Counted from the first letter of the stretch, positions 36,858 to 46,260 are shown. The stretch: 64,000 nucleotides of DNA from CAIUMH01 sp963758555 (GCA_963758555.1 CAVWVW010000003.1:1612001-1676000), one strand, 5' to 3'. Program-made: numbers and translations. Notes: generated from the sequence alone by a model not told the origin.

Positions 36858-36881
36858 GGTCACCCTAATATTAGGGTGACC
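36858..36881. promoter_or_regulatory. Perfect 24-bp palindrome, likely operator
   Basis: The 12-nt arm GGTCACCCTAAT is followed without spacer by its exact reverse complement. It lies 25 bp upstream of the start of the 99-aa gene and about 113 bp downstream (in minus-strand terms, upstream) of nothing else but the NTF2-like gene end. It looks like a dimeric repressor site. Confidence 0.75.
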
Positions 36882-36994
36882 TACGATCAAGCGATTGGGA
36901 CGATTTCTCGAGTCGTCATCTCATTCCGGTCGCGCTCAACGCCTCGCATCGAACCAACACGACGGTGCTGCGCGTCGAGGGGCGCTCTCGGCGC

Positions 36995-37414
36995 TCAGCT
37001 GGGCGCCGGCTCTGCCTGCGTGAACTCGACGTGCAGGCGAGTCAGCGTCAGCGCCTTGATCCGCCAGTCGTCCCCGAGCTTCTCGTAGCTCTCGTGATAG
37101 TGACCGAAGCCCAGCATCCGAGTGCCATCGGGGAAGATGATGAGATCTTGAAGAGCCCAGATCCCAGTGGCGCTCGTCGCCGACGTGATCTCGATCTCCG
37201 GCATGTGGCCGTGATGCACGGTGATCGCGTCGCCCAGCGCCGGCTCGAGGAACGCCATGAACTCGTCGGCACCTGAGACCACACCTCCACCTGAGGCGGT
37301 CGTATCCATCACCACGTCGTCGGTGAACACCTGGCGCATGCCTGCCCAGTCCTTGGTGTCCATCGTCCTGAAGTAGCGGGCCTTCAGCTGCCTGATCGCC
37401 TCGACGTCGTCCAT
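36995..37414 (-). CDS. SnoaL/NTF2-like protein
   Basis: This 139-aa cone-shaped barrel protein begins MDDVEAIRQLKARYFRTMDTKDWAGMRQVFTDDVVMDTT, the typical N-terminal helix-helix-strand of the SnoaL-like NTF2 superfamily, and ends with WRIKALTLTRLHVEF. These proteins include small isomerases, hydrolases and dehydratases such as ketosteroid isomerase-like enzymes. AAGGGGGAG precedes the ATG. It diverges from the carotenoid-oxygenase-like gene. A closely similar protein is encoded at 43992-44471. Confidence 0.8.
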   Translation of the reverse strand: MDDVEAIRQLKARYFRTMDTKDWAGMRQVFTDDVVMDTTASGGGVVSGADEFMAFLEPALGDAITVHHGHMPEIEITSATSATGIWALQDLIIFPDGTRMLGFGHYHESYEKLGDDWRIKALTLTRLHVEFTQAEPAPS

Positions 37415-37609
37415 CGCTCCCCCTTGCCTTGAGCGACCCACCTGAAGGGTCGCTTGGCCATCATGGCTTCTCCAGCGATCGAGATCATCTCCGTGGCCTG
37501 CGACGAGGTGCCCCCGTTGCTCACCTGCCCACTCATGCCTACGCTCTTGATGGTCGTGCGCCAGACGTACGAAGCGGACGTTCGACGCTCTCACCACCCA
37601 AGGAGTGCT

Positions 37610-39004
37610 GTGGCCGACCTCACACCCGTTGACCCGACCACCAACCCGTTCCTGAGGGGTCGCTTCGCACCCGTCCACCATGAGGTCACGGCCGAGCAGC
37701 TCGACGTCGAGGGCACGCTCCCCCCAGGGCTGGTCGGCACGTATCTGCGCAACGGCCCGAATCCCGCCTTGCCGCCGCTCGGGAGCTACACCTTTCCCCT
37801 CGAAGGTGATGCGATGATCCACGCCATCACCTTCGACGCGGAGGGCTCGGTCCACTATCGAAATCGCTGGGTGCAGACCAAGGGCATGCAAGCCGAGCAG
37901 CGCGCCGGCCGCTCGCTCTTCGGCGGGCTGATGACACCTGCGTTTGTCGACCCGTCGCTGCTCGGAGAGGACCCCGACCCGGGTTGGCCGTTCAGGCTCG
38001 ACCCGTTCATCAACATCGTGCGCCACGGCGGGAGGCTCCTCGCGCTCAGCGAGGCGGTGCCCGCCTACGAGGTCACCGCTGAGCTCGAGACCGTGGGCCT
38101 CTTCGACTACGACGGCGCCTTCTCGGCGATGTGCGCCCACCCGCGGTGCGATCCTCAGACCGGCGAGCTGCTCTACTTCGCGTGGGCCGTCACGGAGCCC
38201 TATCTCGTGTGGATGACCGTCGGACCAGACGGCACGGTCACGCGCCCACCGACGCCCATCGACGTCGATGCGGGCTACATGATCCACGACTGCATGATCA
38301 CCTCGACCTACCTCGTCTTGACGGTCGCCCCGGTGGTCTTCGACCTCGACGTGATGACCAAGGGCGGCAACCCCCTGGCGTGGAAGCCCGAGCTCGGGAC
38401 CAAGCTCGCGCTCGTCCCCCGAGACGGCAGCGAGGTCAAGTGGATCCAGGCGGATCCCTACTTCGTCTGGCACCACGCCAACGCCTATGACGAGGGCACC
38501 AACGTCGTGGTCGACTTCTCCAAGTGGGCGAAGTTCGCCATGGGCCCCGATCCCGACCAGCACGGCTCGTTCACCAGAGGAATCCTCGACCCCGATGCAG
38601 GGACCATAGCCATGACCGACCTCGATCAGATCCCGAGCGAGTTTGCCCGCATCGACGACCGGCTGACTGGCTTGAAGCACCGCTACGTCACGATCTCTCG
38701 CAAGTCGGGCCACCATGAGGGACTGATCCAAGGCGAGTTCGACCAGCTGTGCCGCTACGACATGGAGACCGGTGAGTCCGTCAGCTACGACAGCGACCTC
38801 GTCTTCGGCGAGGTCCTCTTCGCTCCACGACACGGAGGCACCGACGAGCTCGACGGCTTCTACCTGACCTACGCCTCCGACCACGCAGCGACGAGGTCCT
38901 GGCTCCTCATCTGGGACGCGCAGAGCTTTCCGTCGCCACCGGTGGCCAGGGTGGTGCTCCCCCAGCGGGTGCCCAACGGGCTGCACGGCAGCTGGCTGGC
39001 CTGA
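37610..39004 (+). CDS. Carotenoid oxygenase-family dioxygenase (carotenoid/stilbene cleavage-like)
   Basis: This 464-aa seven-bladed-propeller enzyme contains RNGPNPALPPLGSYT near the N-terminus and the four expected iron-ligand histidines in GDAMIHAITF, MCAHPRCDP, MIHDCMITSTYLVL and the terminal NGLHGSWLA. The family uses Fe(II) and O2 to cleave C=C bonds in carotenoids, apocarotenoids, lignostilbenes or isoeugenol. The GTG start at 37610 follows AAGGAG; the open frame above it is not coding. In a catabolic cluster, stilbene-like or terpenoid cleavage is plausible, but this is inference. Confidence 0.9.
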   Translation: MADLTPVDPTTNPFLRGRFAPVHHEVTAEQLDVEGTLPPGLVGTYLRNGPNPALPPLGSYTFPLEGDAMIHAITFDAEGSVHYRNRWVQTKGMQAEQRAGRSLFGGLMTPAFVDPSLLGEDPDPGWPFRLDPFINIVRHGGRLLALSEAVPAYEVTAELETVGLFDYDGAFSAMCAHPRCDPQTGELLYFAWAVTEPYLVWMTVGPDGTVTRPPTPIDVDAGYMIHDCMITSTYLVLTVAPVVFDLDVMTKGGNPLAWKPELGTKLALVPRDGSEVKWIQADPYFVWHHANAYDEGTNVVVDFSKWAKFAMGPDPDQHGSFTRGILDPDAGTIAMTDLDQIPSEFARIDDRLTGLKHRYVTISRKSGHHEGLIQGEFDQLCRYDMETGESVSYDSDLVFGEVLFAPRHGGTDELDGFYLTYASDHAATRSWLLIWDAQSFPSPPVARVVLPQRVPNGLHGSWLA

Positions 39005-39060
39005 GTCCATCCCCGTCGCTTCCAGACCGCGAGACGACAGGCGGCTGGCACACTGGGCTC

Positions 39061-39612
39061 GTGACGACGTTCGACGGCAGGGACTACCAAGCACGTTTCG
39101 ATGCGCTGGCGGCCAGCGGGCGAGACCTGCACGGCGAGGCCACGTTCGTTCGCAGCTTCGAGCCGGGCACTGTGCTCGACGCCGGATGCGGCACCGGTCG
39201 GGTGGCGATCGAGCTCGCTCGACACGGCATCGAGGTGGTCGGGGTCGACGTCAGCGCCTCGATGATCGCTGAGGCCCAGCGCTTGGCCCCCTCGCTCACC
39301 TTCCAGGTGGCCGATCTGGCGGCGCTTGAGCTCGATCAGACCTTCGACGTGGTGGTGCTGGCTGGGAACGTGCCCCTGTTCTGCCCTGAAGATGATCGCG
39401 CCGAGCTGGTGAGGCGCTGCGCTACTCACGTGGCCATCGGCGGCGTGCTCGTCGCAGGCTTCCAGCTCGATCAGGGCTACGGCACCCAAGACTTCGATCG
39501 AGCAGCCCTCGAGGGAGGCGTGGTGTTGGCTCAGCGCTTCGGCACCTGGGATCGAGAGCCGTTGGAGCCTTCAGCCACCTACGCCGTCAGCGTGCACCGT
39601 CGGCTTCGCTGA
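39061..39612 (+). CDS. SAM-dependent methyltransferase (class I)
   Basis: This 183-aa protein has motif I LDAGCGTGRVAIELARHG (about residues 40-57), the acidic GVDVSASMI after strand 2, and FDVVVLAGNVPLF as motif IV. It is shorter than average and lacks a clear substrate lid, as in many small actinobacterial methyltransferases. The GTG start is 6 nt after CACACT, a possible leaderless promoter. The substrate is unknown. Confidence 0.8.
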   Translation: MTTFDGRDYQARFDALAASGRDLHGEATFVRSFEPGTVLDAGCGTGRVAIELARHGIEVVGVDVSASMIAEAQRLAPSLTFQVADLAALELDQTFDVVVLAGNVPLFCPEDDRAELVRRCATHVAIGGVLVAGFQLDQGYGTQDFDRAALEGGVVLAQRFGTWDREPLEPSATYAVSVHRRLR

Positions 39613-39627
39613 GCCGAGCGAGGCGCT

Positions 39628-39957
39628 CTAGGGCTGGGGCTCTGAGACGCGGTCGTACGAGGTGGCCCCTGTGTCGGGCACATGAGGCTGGCGCCACAGC
39701 TCGACGGCAAAGGAGATCAGCACGAACGAGTAGATCATCCGGAGCAGGTTCACCGGCTGCTCCGGCATGTCGTTGAGCGGGAACGTGTCGCAGTAGGCCA
39801 TCGCATCGGTGCAGCGCGGCAGCATGACGTCGTAGAACGCCTGGAGCTCGTCCATGGTGCTGCTCAAGCGCGCATCCCAGCGCTCGCGCTCGGTGGCGAG
39901 AGCCCACCTCTCAGCGAACGGCTCGAGCTCTCCGAACTCCTCAGGAACCATCGTCAT
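39628..39957 (-). CDS. Small protein of unknown function linked to Rieske oxygenase
   Basis: This 109-aa protein starts 5 nt after the stop of the Rieske oxygenase gene, so the two are co-transcribed. It has a helical acidic N-terminus and a hydrophobic stretch (LLRMIYSFVLISFAVELW, about residues 71-88) that may be a membrane helix or an amphipathic core. I recognise no family. It could be an accessory subunit of the oxygenase. Confidence 0.6.
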   Translation of the reverse strand: MTMVPEEFGELEPFAERWALATERERWDARLSSTMDELQAFYDVMLPRCTDAMAYCDTFPLNDMPEQPVNLLRMIYSFVLISFAVELWRQPHVPDTGATSYDRVSEPQP

Positions 39958-39962
39958 GTCGC

Positions 39963-41231
39963 TCAGACCCCCTCGTGCTCGCCTTGGTACTGCTTGACCC
40001 AGTCAGCCACCGCCTTGTGGAAGTGGCGGACCAGGACCTCTTGGTCGTTGAGAGGCCACGAGTCGATGACGCCTGCCTCGATGCCCATCTGCGTGGCCTC
40101 GAGCGTGTTGGCGTCCTGGAGCGAGTACTCCTTGAACGTCACCGCGGCTGACTCTCGGCCCACACGCTCGGTCGCCGTCGTCGAAGGCGTGCAGTACACG
40201 TTGCCCTCGAAGACCAGCGAGTTGTGCGAGGTCGGCCAGAACTGGTGCGTGTTGTACCAGCCAGCTTCCCAGATCAAGATGGCGAAGTTCGGGAAGAACT
40301 GGAAGGACGAGAGACCCCACGGCTCGATCCCACCGGGGTTGATCCCTGCCGGCAGCTCACCGAGGTCAGTGCCCTCCCACGGTCCGAACAGCCCGCTCTT
40401 GGTAGCGATGTCAGAGGGCTTCACCAGCTCGGAGGGCATCTCCCAGATGCGGTGGACCGATCCGGCCGTGGTCACGACGGCGTGGGGCGTCTCGACTGCG
40501 TAGTACGGCGCCTCGTAGCCCATCTCACGGATCTGGGCGGTGACAGGGGGCAGGTGCTGGGTGCCGTGCACCCAAGGTGCGTGGTAGAACTCCTGGAACG
40601 CGTCGGAGAAGATCTTCCAGTTCGCACCCACCTCGGTGCGGAAGCCGTACTTGTCCGTCATCTTGTCGAAGGGGTAGCCCTCCATCCCGAGGATCATGGG
40701 GCCCAAGAAGTCGCGCAGCGACTGGCTGGGCTCGTTGGCGAAGTTGACGAAGATGAAGCCGGCCCAGACGTCGCAGTGCACCGGGACGAGGCCGAGCTCG
40801 CCCTTCTTGATGTCGAAGAACTCCTCTTCTTGCTGGATGTTCACGCAGCTGCCGTCGATGCCGAAGCCCCAGCCGTGGTACTTGCAGGTGAACATGCGAG
40901 CGTTCCCACTGATCTCGCCGCGGGGATCCTCGTTCCACATGAGGCGGTTGCCGCGGTGGCGACAGACGTTGTGGAAGGCCCTGACGTCCTCGCCGTCGCG
41001 CACGACGATGATCGAGGTGTTCGCCACCTTGATCTCCTTCGTGAAGTAGCTGCCCGACCGCGGGATCTCCTCGATGCGCCCCACCTGGAGCCACGCCCTC
41101 TTGAAGATGGCCTCGACCTCGAGCTTGTAGAACTCCTCGGAGGTCGAGTCGCCGTAGGACACCATGTCGGTGCCGAGCTCGGGATAGTGCTCAGTCCAGC
41201 TGCCCTCGGCGGGCTTGGTGTAGCGGGCCAT
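39963..41231 (-). CDS. Rieske non-heme iron oxygenase, large (alpha) subunit
   Basis: This 422-aa ring-hydroxylating oxygenase has a Rieske [2Fe-2S] site at Cys90-x-His92 and Cys116-x2-His119 (NVCRHRG, CKYHGWGF). The catalytic domain supplies the mononuclear iron ligands in DAFQEFYHAPWVHGTQH. It is homologous to aromatic and steroid ring-hydroxylating oxygenase alpha subunits. No beta subunit or dedicated reductase is adjacent, suggesting a homotrimeric type. The next gene is the 109-aa protein. Substrate unresolved. Confidence 0.9.
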   Translation of the reverse strand: MARYTKPAEGSWTEHYPELGTDMVSYGDSTSEEFYKLEVEAIFKRAWLQVGRIEEIPRSGSYFTKEIKVANTSIIVVRDGEDVRAFHNVCRHRGNRLMWNEDPRGEISGNARMFTCKYHGWGFGIDGSCVNIQQEEEFFDIKKGELGLVPVHCDVWAGFIFVNFANEPSQSLRDFLGPMILGMEGYPFDKMTDKYGFRTEVGANWKIFSDAFQEFYHAPWVHGTQHLPPVTAQIREMGYEAPYYAVETPHAVVTTAGSVHRIWEMPSELVKPSDIATKSGLFGPWEGTDLGELPAGINPGGIEPWGLSSFQFFPNFAILIWEAGWYNTHQFWPTSHNSLVFEGNVYCTPSTTATERVGRESAAVTFKEYSLQDANTLEATQMGIEAGVIDSWPLNDQEVLVRHFHKAVADWVKQYQGEHEGV

Positions 41232-41356
41232 GATCTTCTCCTCTTAATCTTGCGACGTTCGTGAGCGTGCCACAGGTCTCCCTGCCGTGCAGTCCGCTCC
41301 CCCGCGCAACGACGTGCCGTCGTGGGCGAGGCTAGCGTACGGAGGGGAGAAAAGTC

Positions 41357-41372
41357 CGACCGGTCGGTACAG
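41357..41372. promoter_or_regulatory. CGACCG-GT-CGGTAC operator-like site
   Basis: This lies in the 216-bp divergent gap between the two Rieske genes. It contains the 12-bp palindrome CCGACCGGTCGG (41356-41367) and the right half CGGTACAG shared with sites at 49621, 52834 and (one mismatch) 62195. Confidence 0.5.
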
Positions 41373-41447
41373 GACTGAGGCGACCGGGGGGCGAGCGCAG
41401 CGTCGGCCAAGCGCGACAAGGTCTCCGAGAAGGAACGAGGAGGGGCA

Positions 41448-42707
41448 ATGGTCACCAAGGCAGAGAACGAGCTGATGACGCTGGTCGACGGAGACGCTCC
41501 CCTGGGTCGTCTCATGAAGGAGAACTACTGGGTCCCCTTCGCCATGTCGTCCTCGATCGCGCACGGCGACGCGCCGTTGGCGGTGCGGCTCTTCGGAGAG
41601 AACTACGTCGCCTTCCGGGGAGAGAACGGCGAGATCGGCTTCCTCGATGAGCTCTGCCCGCACCGACGTGCCTCGCTGCTCCTCGGCAGGGTCGAAGGCG
41701 ACTGCGTGCGCTGCATCTACCACGGCTGGGCCATCCACTCGAGCGGCAAGGTGGTCGACACCCCGACCCAGACCACCCGCAAGGAGGCCTTCGCCAACGC
41801 CATCGCGGTGACGCACTTCCCGGTCCATGAGTCGGGCGGCTTGGCCTGGGTGTGGCTGGGCTCTGACGAGCGCCCGCCGTTCCCTGAGCTCCCCTTCCAG
41901 GACGAGGACCTCTATCGGTTCTGGTGCGTCTCTCGCGTGCCGTGCAACTGGCTCCAAGGCTTGGAGGGAACCATCGACTCGGTGCACGCAGGCAACCTCC
42001 ATCGCACGTGGATCGAGCTCTCGGCGTCGCTTGCCGAGCACGCCAACATGAACTTCGCCCTCGAGGCGCCCACCTACGAGACGGAGCTGACACCTCACGG
42101 CCTGCGAGCGGCGGCGCTTCGGGCGACCGGTGATGGCCGCACCTACGTGCGCGTCACCGAGCACTTCATGCCCTTCGTGACCGTGATCCCCGTGGGAGCC
42201 ACCGCCAAGCGGACCGGCTCGATCTTCGTGGTGACGCCCGTCGACGACACCAACTACCTGCTGTTCTTCGGCACCTTCGGCGAGACGCCGCACAGTGCGG
42301 TGGACTTGGATCAGATCGCCATGCAAGATCCCAGCTACGAGCCCGATCCGCTCGACTACGCCGGTCTGCGTGGCGATCGGCTCAACGCCTGGGGCCAAGA
42401 CCGCCAGCTCATGGCGGACGGCCACTTCACCGGCATCGGGAGAAGCCTCCTCGAGGAGGATGCCATCGTGCAGACCTCGATGGGACCCATCTTGGATCGC
42501 ACCAAGGAGTCGCTGTCTTCGAGCGACGTGGCCGTCGCGCTCACGAGACGCATGATCCTCGATGCCCTCGAGGGCGCCGAGCGTGGCGAGCTGCCACCCG
42601 GGAGCGCCCGGTCCCCTGAGCCGGTCTGCGTGCCCAACGGCTATGAGCTCTTGGTCGACGACGGCCAATCGTGGGGCGATCTGGCCAAGGAGCCCGTCGG
42701 CAGCTAG
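41448..42707 (+). CDS. Rieske [2Fe-2S] oxygenase, phthalate-dioxygenase-like
   Basis: This 419-aa protein has a Rieske domain with Cys70-x-His72 and Cys89-x2-His92 (ELCPHRR, CIYHGWAI). The C-terminal catalytic domain includes the LEGTIDSVHAGNLH segment typical of phthalate 4,5-dioxygenase and vanillate demethylase-like oxygenases. GAGGAGGGG precedes the ATG. It differs clearly from the other Rieske enzyme next door, so the cluster uses two distinct oxygenation steps. The electron partner is not encoded immediately nearby. Confidence 0.9.
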   Translation: MVTKAENELMTLVDGDAPLGRLMKENYWVPFAMSSSIAHGDAPLAVRLFGENYVAFRGENGEIGFLDELCPHRRASLLLGRVEGDCVRCIYHGWAIHSSGKVVDTPTQTTRKEAFANAIAVTHFPVHESGGLAWVWLGSDERPPFPELPFQDEDLYRFWCVSRVPCNWLQGLEGTIDSVHAGNLHRTWIELSASLAEHANMNFALEAPTYETELTPHGLRAAALRATGDGRTYVRVTEHFMPFVTVIPVGATAKRTGSIFVVTPVDDTNYLLFFGTFGETPHSAVDLDQIAMQDPSYEPDPLDYAGLRGDRLNAWGQDRQLMADGHFTGIGRSLLEEDAIVQTSMGPILDRTKESLSSSDVAVALTRRMILDALEGAERGELPPGSARSPEPVCVPNGYELLVDDGQSWGDLAKEPVGS

Positions 42708-42719
42708 GTCACGAGGCTC

Positions 42720-43178
42720 TCAGCCGTCGCCCGACGGCTCCGACCACTCGACGTGCTGGCTGCGATCGCCGAGGAGAAAGCTCGTCAACATCCGGTCGGT
42801 GAACACCCACGCTCCCTCGACGCGAGCGAGCTCGTCGACGTAGCGACCCGACGCGATGGGCTGCAGAGGCAGGGTGTCCGTCTGCTGGAGGACGGTGACG
42901 TAGCTGCGAGCCCGAGCCCGGTCCCCGTCGAGATCGATGGCCACGTTCGAGATGAGGTGCTTGGTCCGCGGGGTGCCGTCGGCATAGAGGATCGTGCCCG
43001 AGAAGAAGGCCGCCACCTCGTCGGCACCCTGGCAGTGCACCGAGTCACGTCCGTCGGTGCGCACCACTCGATAGGTGGCGTCAGAGAACAGCGCAGCGCA
43101 CTCGGAGAGCTGGCCCGCGTCGACGAGGTCGGCGTAGCGCATCAGCAGGTTCGAGATCGCTTGCCAGTCGTCAGCCAT
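42720..43178 (-). CDS. SnoaL/NTF2-like protein
   Basis: This 152-aa protein begins MADDWQAISNLLMRYADLVDAGQLSECAALFSDATY and ends VFTDRMLTSFLLGD, the conserved order of the SnoaL-like superfamily used by small dehydratases and isomerases. GGTGGAGG precedes the ATG. It is the last gene of a minus-strand run that starts with the enoyl-CoA hydratase at 47164. Confidence 0.8.
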   Translation of the reverse strand: MADDWQAISNLLMRYADLVDAGQLSECAALFSDATYRVVRTDGRDSVHCQGADEVAAFFSGTILYADGTPRTKHLISNVAIDLDGDRARARSYVTVLQQTDTLPLQPIASGRYVDELARVEGAWVFTDRMLTSFLLGDRSQHVEWSEPSGDG

Positions 43179-43197
43179 GCCAACCTCCACCCGTGAG

Positions 43198-43987
43198 CTA
43201 GCTGACGGGGTCGAGGCGGAAGAGCATCTCGCTCGCACGCTCCAAGCTGCGGGCGATGGGATCCCGATACCCCTCCTCCTCCAAGCGGGGGCCCAAGATC
43301 TCGAGATCGAACGCGCCGCCGTAGCCGGCATCGAGCATCATCGTCACCAAGCGCTCGACCGGAATGTCACCGTCGCCGATGGCACAGCGGTTTGGCATGT
43401 CGAAGGTGCCCGAGCTTGTAGTCCCCGATCTGGCAGAGGGCCACGAGATCGATGTTCTTCGCCACGGTCTCTGCCAAGCCTCGCTCGTACCAGGCCGAGT
43501 AGACGTCAACCACCACAGCGACGCCCGATCGCCGCGCCACCTCGACGGCATCGCGCACGGTGTGCAAGAAGCTCACGTCGGTGCGCAACGGGTTGGTCGG
43601 CTCCACGGCGAGCGTCACGCCGAGAGCGTCGGCACGCTCCACCCACGGTCCGATCTGCTCGACGTAGTGGTCGGCCGCCTCCTCCCAGAGGGCAGAGCCG
43701 CCTGAGCCGGCCATCATGTAGAGGATCGTCGAACCGACAGCCGCCGTGAACTCGAGCGACGGCTCGATCGCATCCCAGTAGCACGACATCGACGAGACAC
43801 GCAGGCCTCGCTCGGTGACGAGCGCCAAGGAGCGATCCCAACCCGCCTCTTCCAGCTTTGGGGAGATCAAGCCGACGTGGTCGACGCCGAGCTCCGACCA
43901 GAGCGCAAGATCCTCTTCGAGGCTCTGGTGCATCGAGCAGATGGCGTTCAACGACACCCGCGGGTGCACTGCGGTCTTCAGCGCCAT
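43198..43987 (-). CDS. Sugar phosphate isomerase/epimerase-like TIM barrel (apparent frameshift)
   Basis: Two frames combine into about 263 aa of an AP-endonuclease-2-like TIM barrel. The first (MALKTAVHPRVSLNAIC to QIGDYKLG) and the second (TFDMPNRCAIGDGDIP to LFRLDPVS) join near 43408, where one extra G in a GGG run breaks the frame. The likely metal ligands sit in AVEPTNPLR, VDVYSAWYERG and GDGDIPVERLV. A full-length paralogue lies at 62219-63040. The gene is coupled to the NTF2-like gene upstream, 4 bp away. Confidence 0.8.
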
Positions 43988-43991
43988 CAGC

Positions 43992-44471
43992 TCAGTGCTG
44001 CCGGCCAGCGGCGATCTCCGGGGCGAAGAGCGCTTCTAAGTCGCCGTGCTTGTACTGGATCCGCCAATCGTGATGCTTGATGCGCCAACCCTCAGGGGTG
44101 CGCACGAGGGAGGTCGGCTGGATCGCCAGGCTCTCGTAGAAGAGGCCCTCTCGGGGTCCAAGCCCCACGTGCATGGCACGAACCCGGGGCCGCACCTCGG
44201 CCGTGTCGCCCTCGATGAACGGGGTCATCGACGAGACGTGGTGGAAGGTGAGGATCTCGTCGCTGCCCGACATGTGGCGCATCGCCCCTGCCACAGCGTC
44301 GCAGCCCTCGATCACCGAGCCGGCCACCCACGAGGCAGTGGTGTCGTCGGTGAAGACCTCGTCCATCTGGTCCCAGCCCTTGGTGTCGACCAGCTCGAAG
44401 TAGCGGACGATCACGTCCTCGACCGCGAGGCGGTCAGCGAGGTCGTCAGCGGTGGTGGTCTCGGTAGTCAT
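43992..44471 (-). CDS. SnoaL/NTF2-like protein
   Basis: This 159-aa protein begins with LAVEDVIVRYFELVDTKGWDQMDEVFTDDTTASW and ends with WRIKHHDWRIQYKHGDLEALF. It is related to the proteins at 36995 and 42720 and sits between the ferredoxin and TIM-barrel genes with gaps of only a few bases. The VRYFELVDTKGWDQMDEVF pattern matches the 36995 product most closely. Confidence 0.8.
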   Translation of the reverse strand: MTTETTTADDLADRLAVEDVIVRYFELVDTKGWDQMDEVFTDDTTASWVAGSVIEGCDAVAGAMRHMSGSDEILTFHHVSSMTPFIEGDTAEVRPRVRAMHVGLGPREGLFYESLAIQPTSLVRTPEGWRIKHHDWRIQYKHGDLEALFAPEIAAGRQH

Positions 44472-44474
44472 GGC

Positions 44475-44669
44475 TCATCCTTCGATCGTGATGGCGGCCT
44501 TGGGGCAGAGCACGACGGCCTTCTCCAGGCTCTCTCGCAGTGACTCGTCAGGCTCCTCGATGAGGACCCTGATCACGTCGTCGTCGTCTTCGAGGGCGAA
44601 GACCTCGGGGCAGGCATCGATGCAGACCCCGTGGGCGTCGCAGCGCTGCTCATCGACGATGACCTTCAT
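44475..44669 (-). CDS. [3Fe-4S]-type ferredoxin, P450 electron carrier
   Basis: This 64-aa ferredoxin has the pattern Cys10-x5-Cys16-x3-Cys20-Pro and Cys55-Pro. His13 is present where the fourth ligand of a 4Fe-4S cluster would be, as in the CxxHxxC ferredoxins that serve actinobacterial P450s. AAGGAG precedes the ATG. It lies in the same operon as the P450 at 44925-46260, so that enzyme is its probable partner. Confidence 0.9.
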   Translation of the reverse strand: MKVIVDEQRCDAHGVCIDACPEVFALEDDDDVIRVLIEEPDESLRESLEKAVVLCPKAAITIEG

Positions 44670-44730
44670 GGCGTCTCCTTGGGTGCTCGGGTCGCGCTCA
44701 GCCCTGAGCGCTTGGCGTTCCACGTGGCGA

Positions 44731-44928
44731 TCATCCCTTGACCAGGCGACGAGCCATGAAGAGGATCTCCTCGGGGCCGTAGCTCATCGTCGGGTGCTCT
44801 GCTCCCAGGTGGGCCTGGGCCACCTCGACGATGTCGTCTTCCGTGTCGCCGGTGAGGACCTGACCGCACGGGCAGTCGAGCACGTAGTGGAACTCGTAGG
44901 TCTTCTTCGGGTCTTTGGGATCGATCAC
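44731..44928 (-). CDS. DUF1059-like small protein
   Basis: This 65-aa protein contains FHYVLDCPCGQVLTGDTEDDIVEVAQAHL, the core of DUF1059, with the Cys-x-Cys pair that may bind metal. Its GTG start overlaps the TGA of the P450 gene as GTGA, so it is translationally coupled to it. The longer reading frame above overlaps the P450 C-terminus and is not used. Function unknown; the context implies a role in the P450 step. Confidence 0.75.
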   Translation of the reverse strand: MIDPKDPKKTYEFHYVLDCPCGQVLTGDTEDDIVEVAQAHLGAEHPTMSYGPEEILFMARRLVKG

Positions 44929-46260
44929 TTCGAGAACCTCAGTGGCAGCGAGGAGATGCCTTGGAGAAACGGGGAGCCCCACCGAACAGCGGGTCCGGCC
45001 AGCTCCCAGTTGGGGTACTGGGCCATCAACCGCTCGAAGATGGTGGTGGAGTCGACCCTAGCCAGCAGGGCACCGGGACAGGCGTGCTCGCCGTAGCCGA
45101 AGGACTGGTGAGCCGAGTCAAACGAGCGGGTGACGTCAAAGGTGTCCGGATCCTTCCAGACGTCCTCGTCGCGGTTCGCGCTGGCGTAGGCCATGACCAC
45201 GTAGTCGTCCTTCTTGATCTGCTGACCACCGATCTCGATGTCCTGGGTGGCGGTGCGGCAGCCCTGACCAGTTGAGGGGATAGAAGCGAAGGGTCTCCTC
45301 GATGGCGTTGCCGATCAGCTCGGGACGCTCAGCCAAGATCGCTCGCTGCTCGGGGTGCTGGGCGAGCGCGTAGGCGACGAAGGAGAGCAGCGCCCTCGTC
45401 GTCTCGCCAGCGTTCACGAAGGTGTGGATGAACGAGATCGCGAGCCCATGGGGCACCGGGGCGCCCTCGAACTCGGAGGCGCCGATGATGCTCACGAGGT
45501 CCTCGCCTCGCCGTCGCGAGCGGCGCTCGGCCAGGAGCTCATCGCAGTAGGCGTGGAACTTCTCGACCAGCCCTTGGATCCGAGCGGTCTCTGCCGGGTC
45601 GCGGTCGGGGTCGATGGTGATCGCCAGCATCTGGGCCGACGCCATCTCGATGAACTCGTCGCGCATGGCGCGCGGCACGCCGATCAGCTCGGTCATCAGC
45701 GCCGCGGGGATCCGCCCGATGGTCGAGACGAAGTCGGTCTCGACACCGGGCTCGATCTCGGCAACGAACTCGTCAGCGATCTCGATGATCCGCGGCTTCA
45801 GGCTCCGCACCAAGCTCGGGCCGAAGCGCCTTCATCAGCACGCTGCGGATGTTGCCGTGCCGTGGCGGGTCCGAGAGGATGAGGCCCTCGAAATCCGGGT
45901 CGCCCATCGAGAGCTTGCCCTTCGAGATCATCCGCCTCGTCTCCGCTGCGCTCAGGTCTCCCTGCCGGATGGCATCTCTGCGCCCAGCTCGGGCAGCTGG
46001 TCGATGACCGTGGCCGGATCGCTGGCGTCGCCGATGGCGAAGCCGTAGTTGGACGAGAACAACGCCGGGTTGCTGCCGACGAAGCGCTGGTCCTCCCAGC
46101 TTCGACAGCACCCAGAACCCCGTCGGGTACCCCGGAGGCTCGTACCAGTAGACAGGTGCCTCGTGGCGCTGCGCGGCCAGGCGAGGGATACATGGTCTCG
46201 GCGTCCTCGGCGTAGAACGCCGCGTCCTCCCAAGCTAGGCCACTTCACGTCAGTTGTCAT
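44925..46260 (-). CDS. Cytochrome P450 (multiple apparent frameshifts)
   Basis: A P450 of about 440 aa is spread over several frames. The N-terminus MTTDVKWPSL lies at 46260, SKGKLSMGDPDFEGLILSDPPRHG near 45880, the I-helix region FVNAGETTRALL near 45410, ETLRFYP near 45290, and the heme loop FGYGEHACPGALLAR near 45090. Breaks near 46225, 46160, 46100, 45975, 45815 and 45265 each fit a one-base error in a G or C run. DPPRHG and the ferredoxin-DUF1059 operon support a class of actinobacterial steroid, terpenoid or alkane CYPs. GAGGAT precedes the ATG. Confidence 0.8.

Noticed and set aside
36995..39094. A 699-aa minus-strand open frame spanning the carotenoid oxygenase gene
   Set aside because: Only its C-terminal 139 residues (the NTF2-like protein) have protein character. 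The rest is the high-GC antisense shadow of the dioxygenase.
41244..42668. A 474-aa minus-strand frame over the second Rieske gene
   Set aside because: It is antisense to a protein with an intact Rieske motif and shows no domain.
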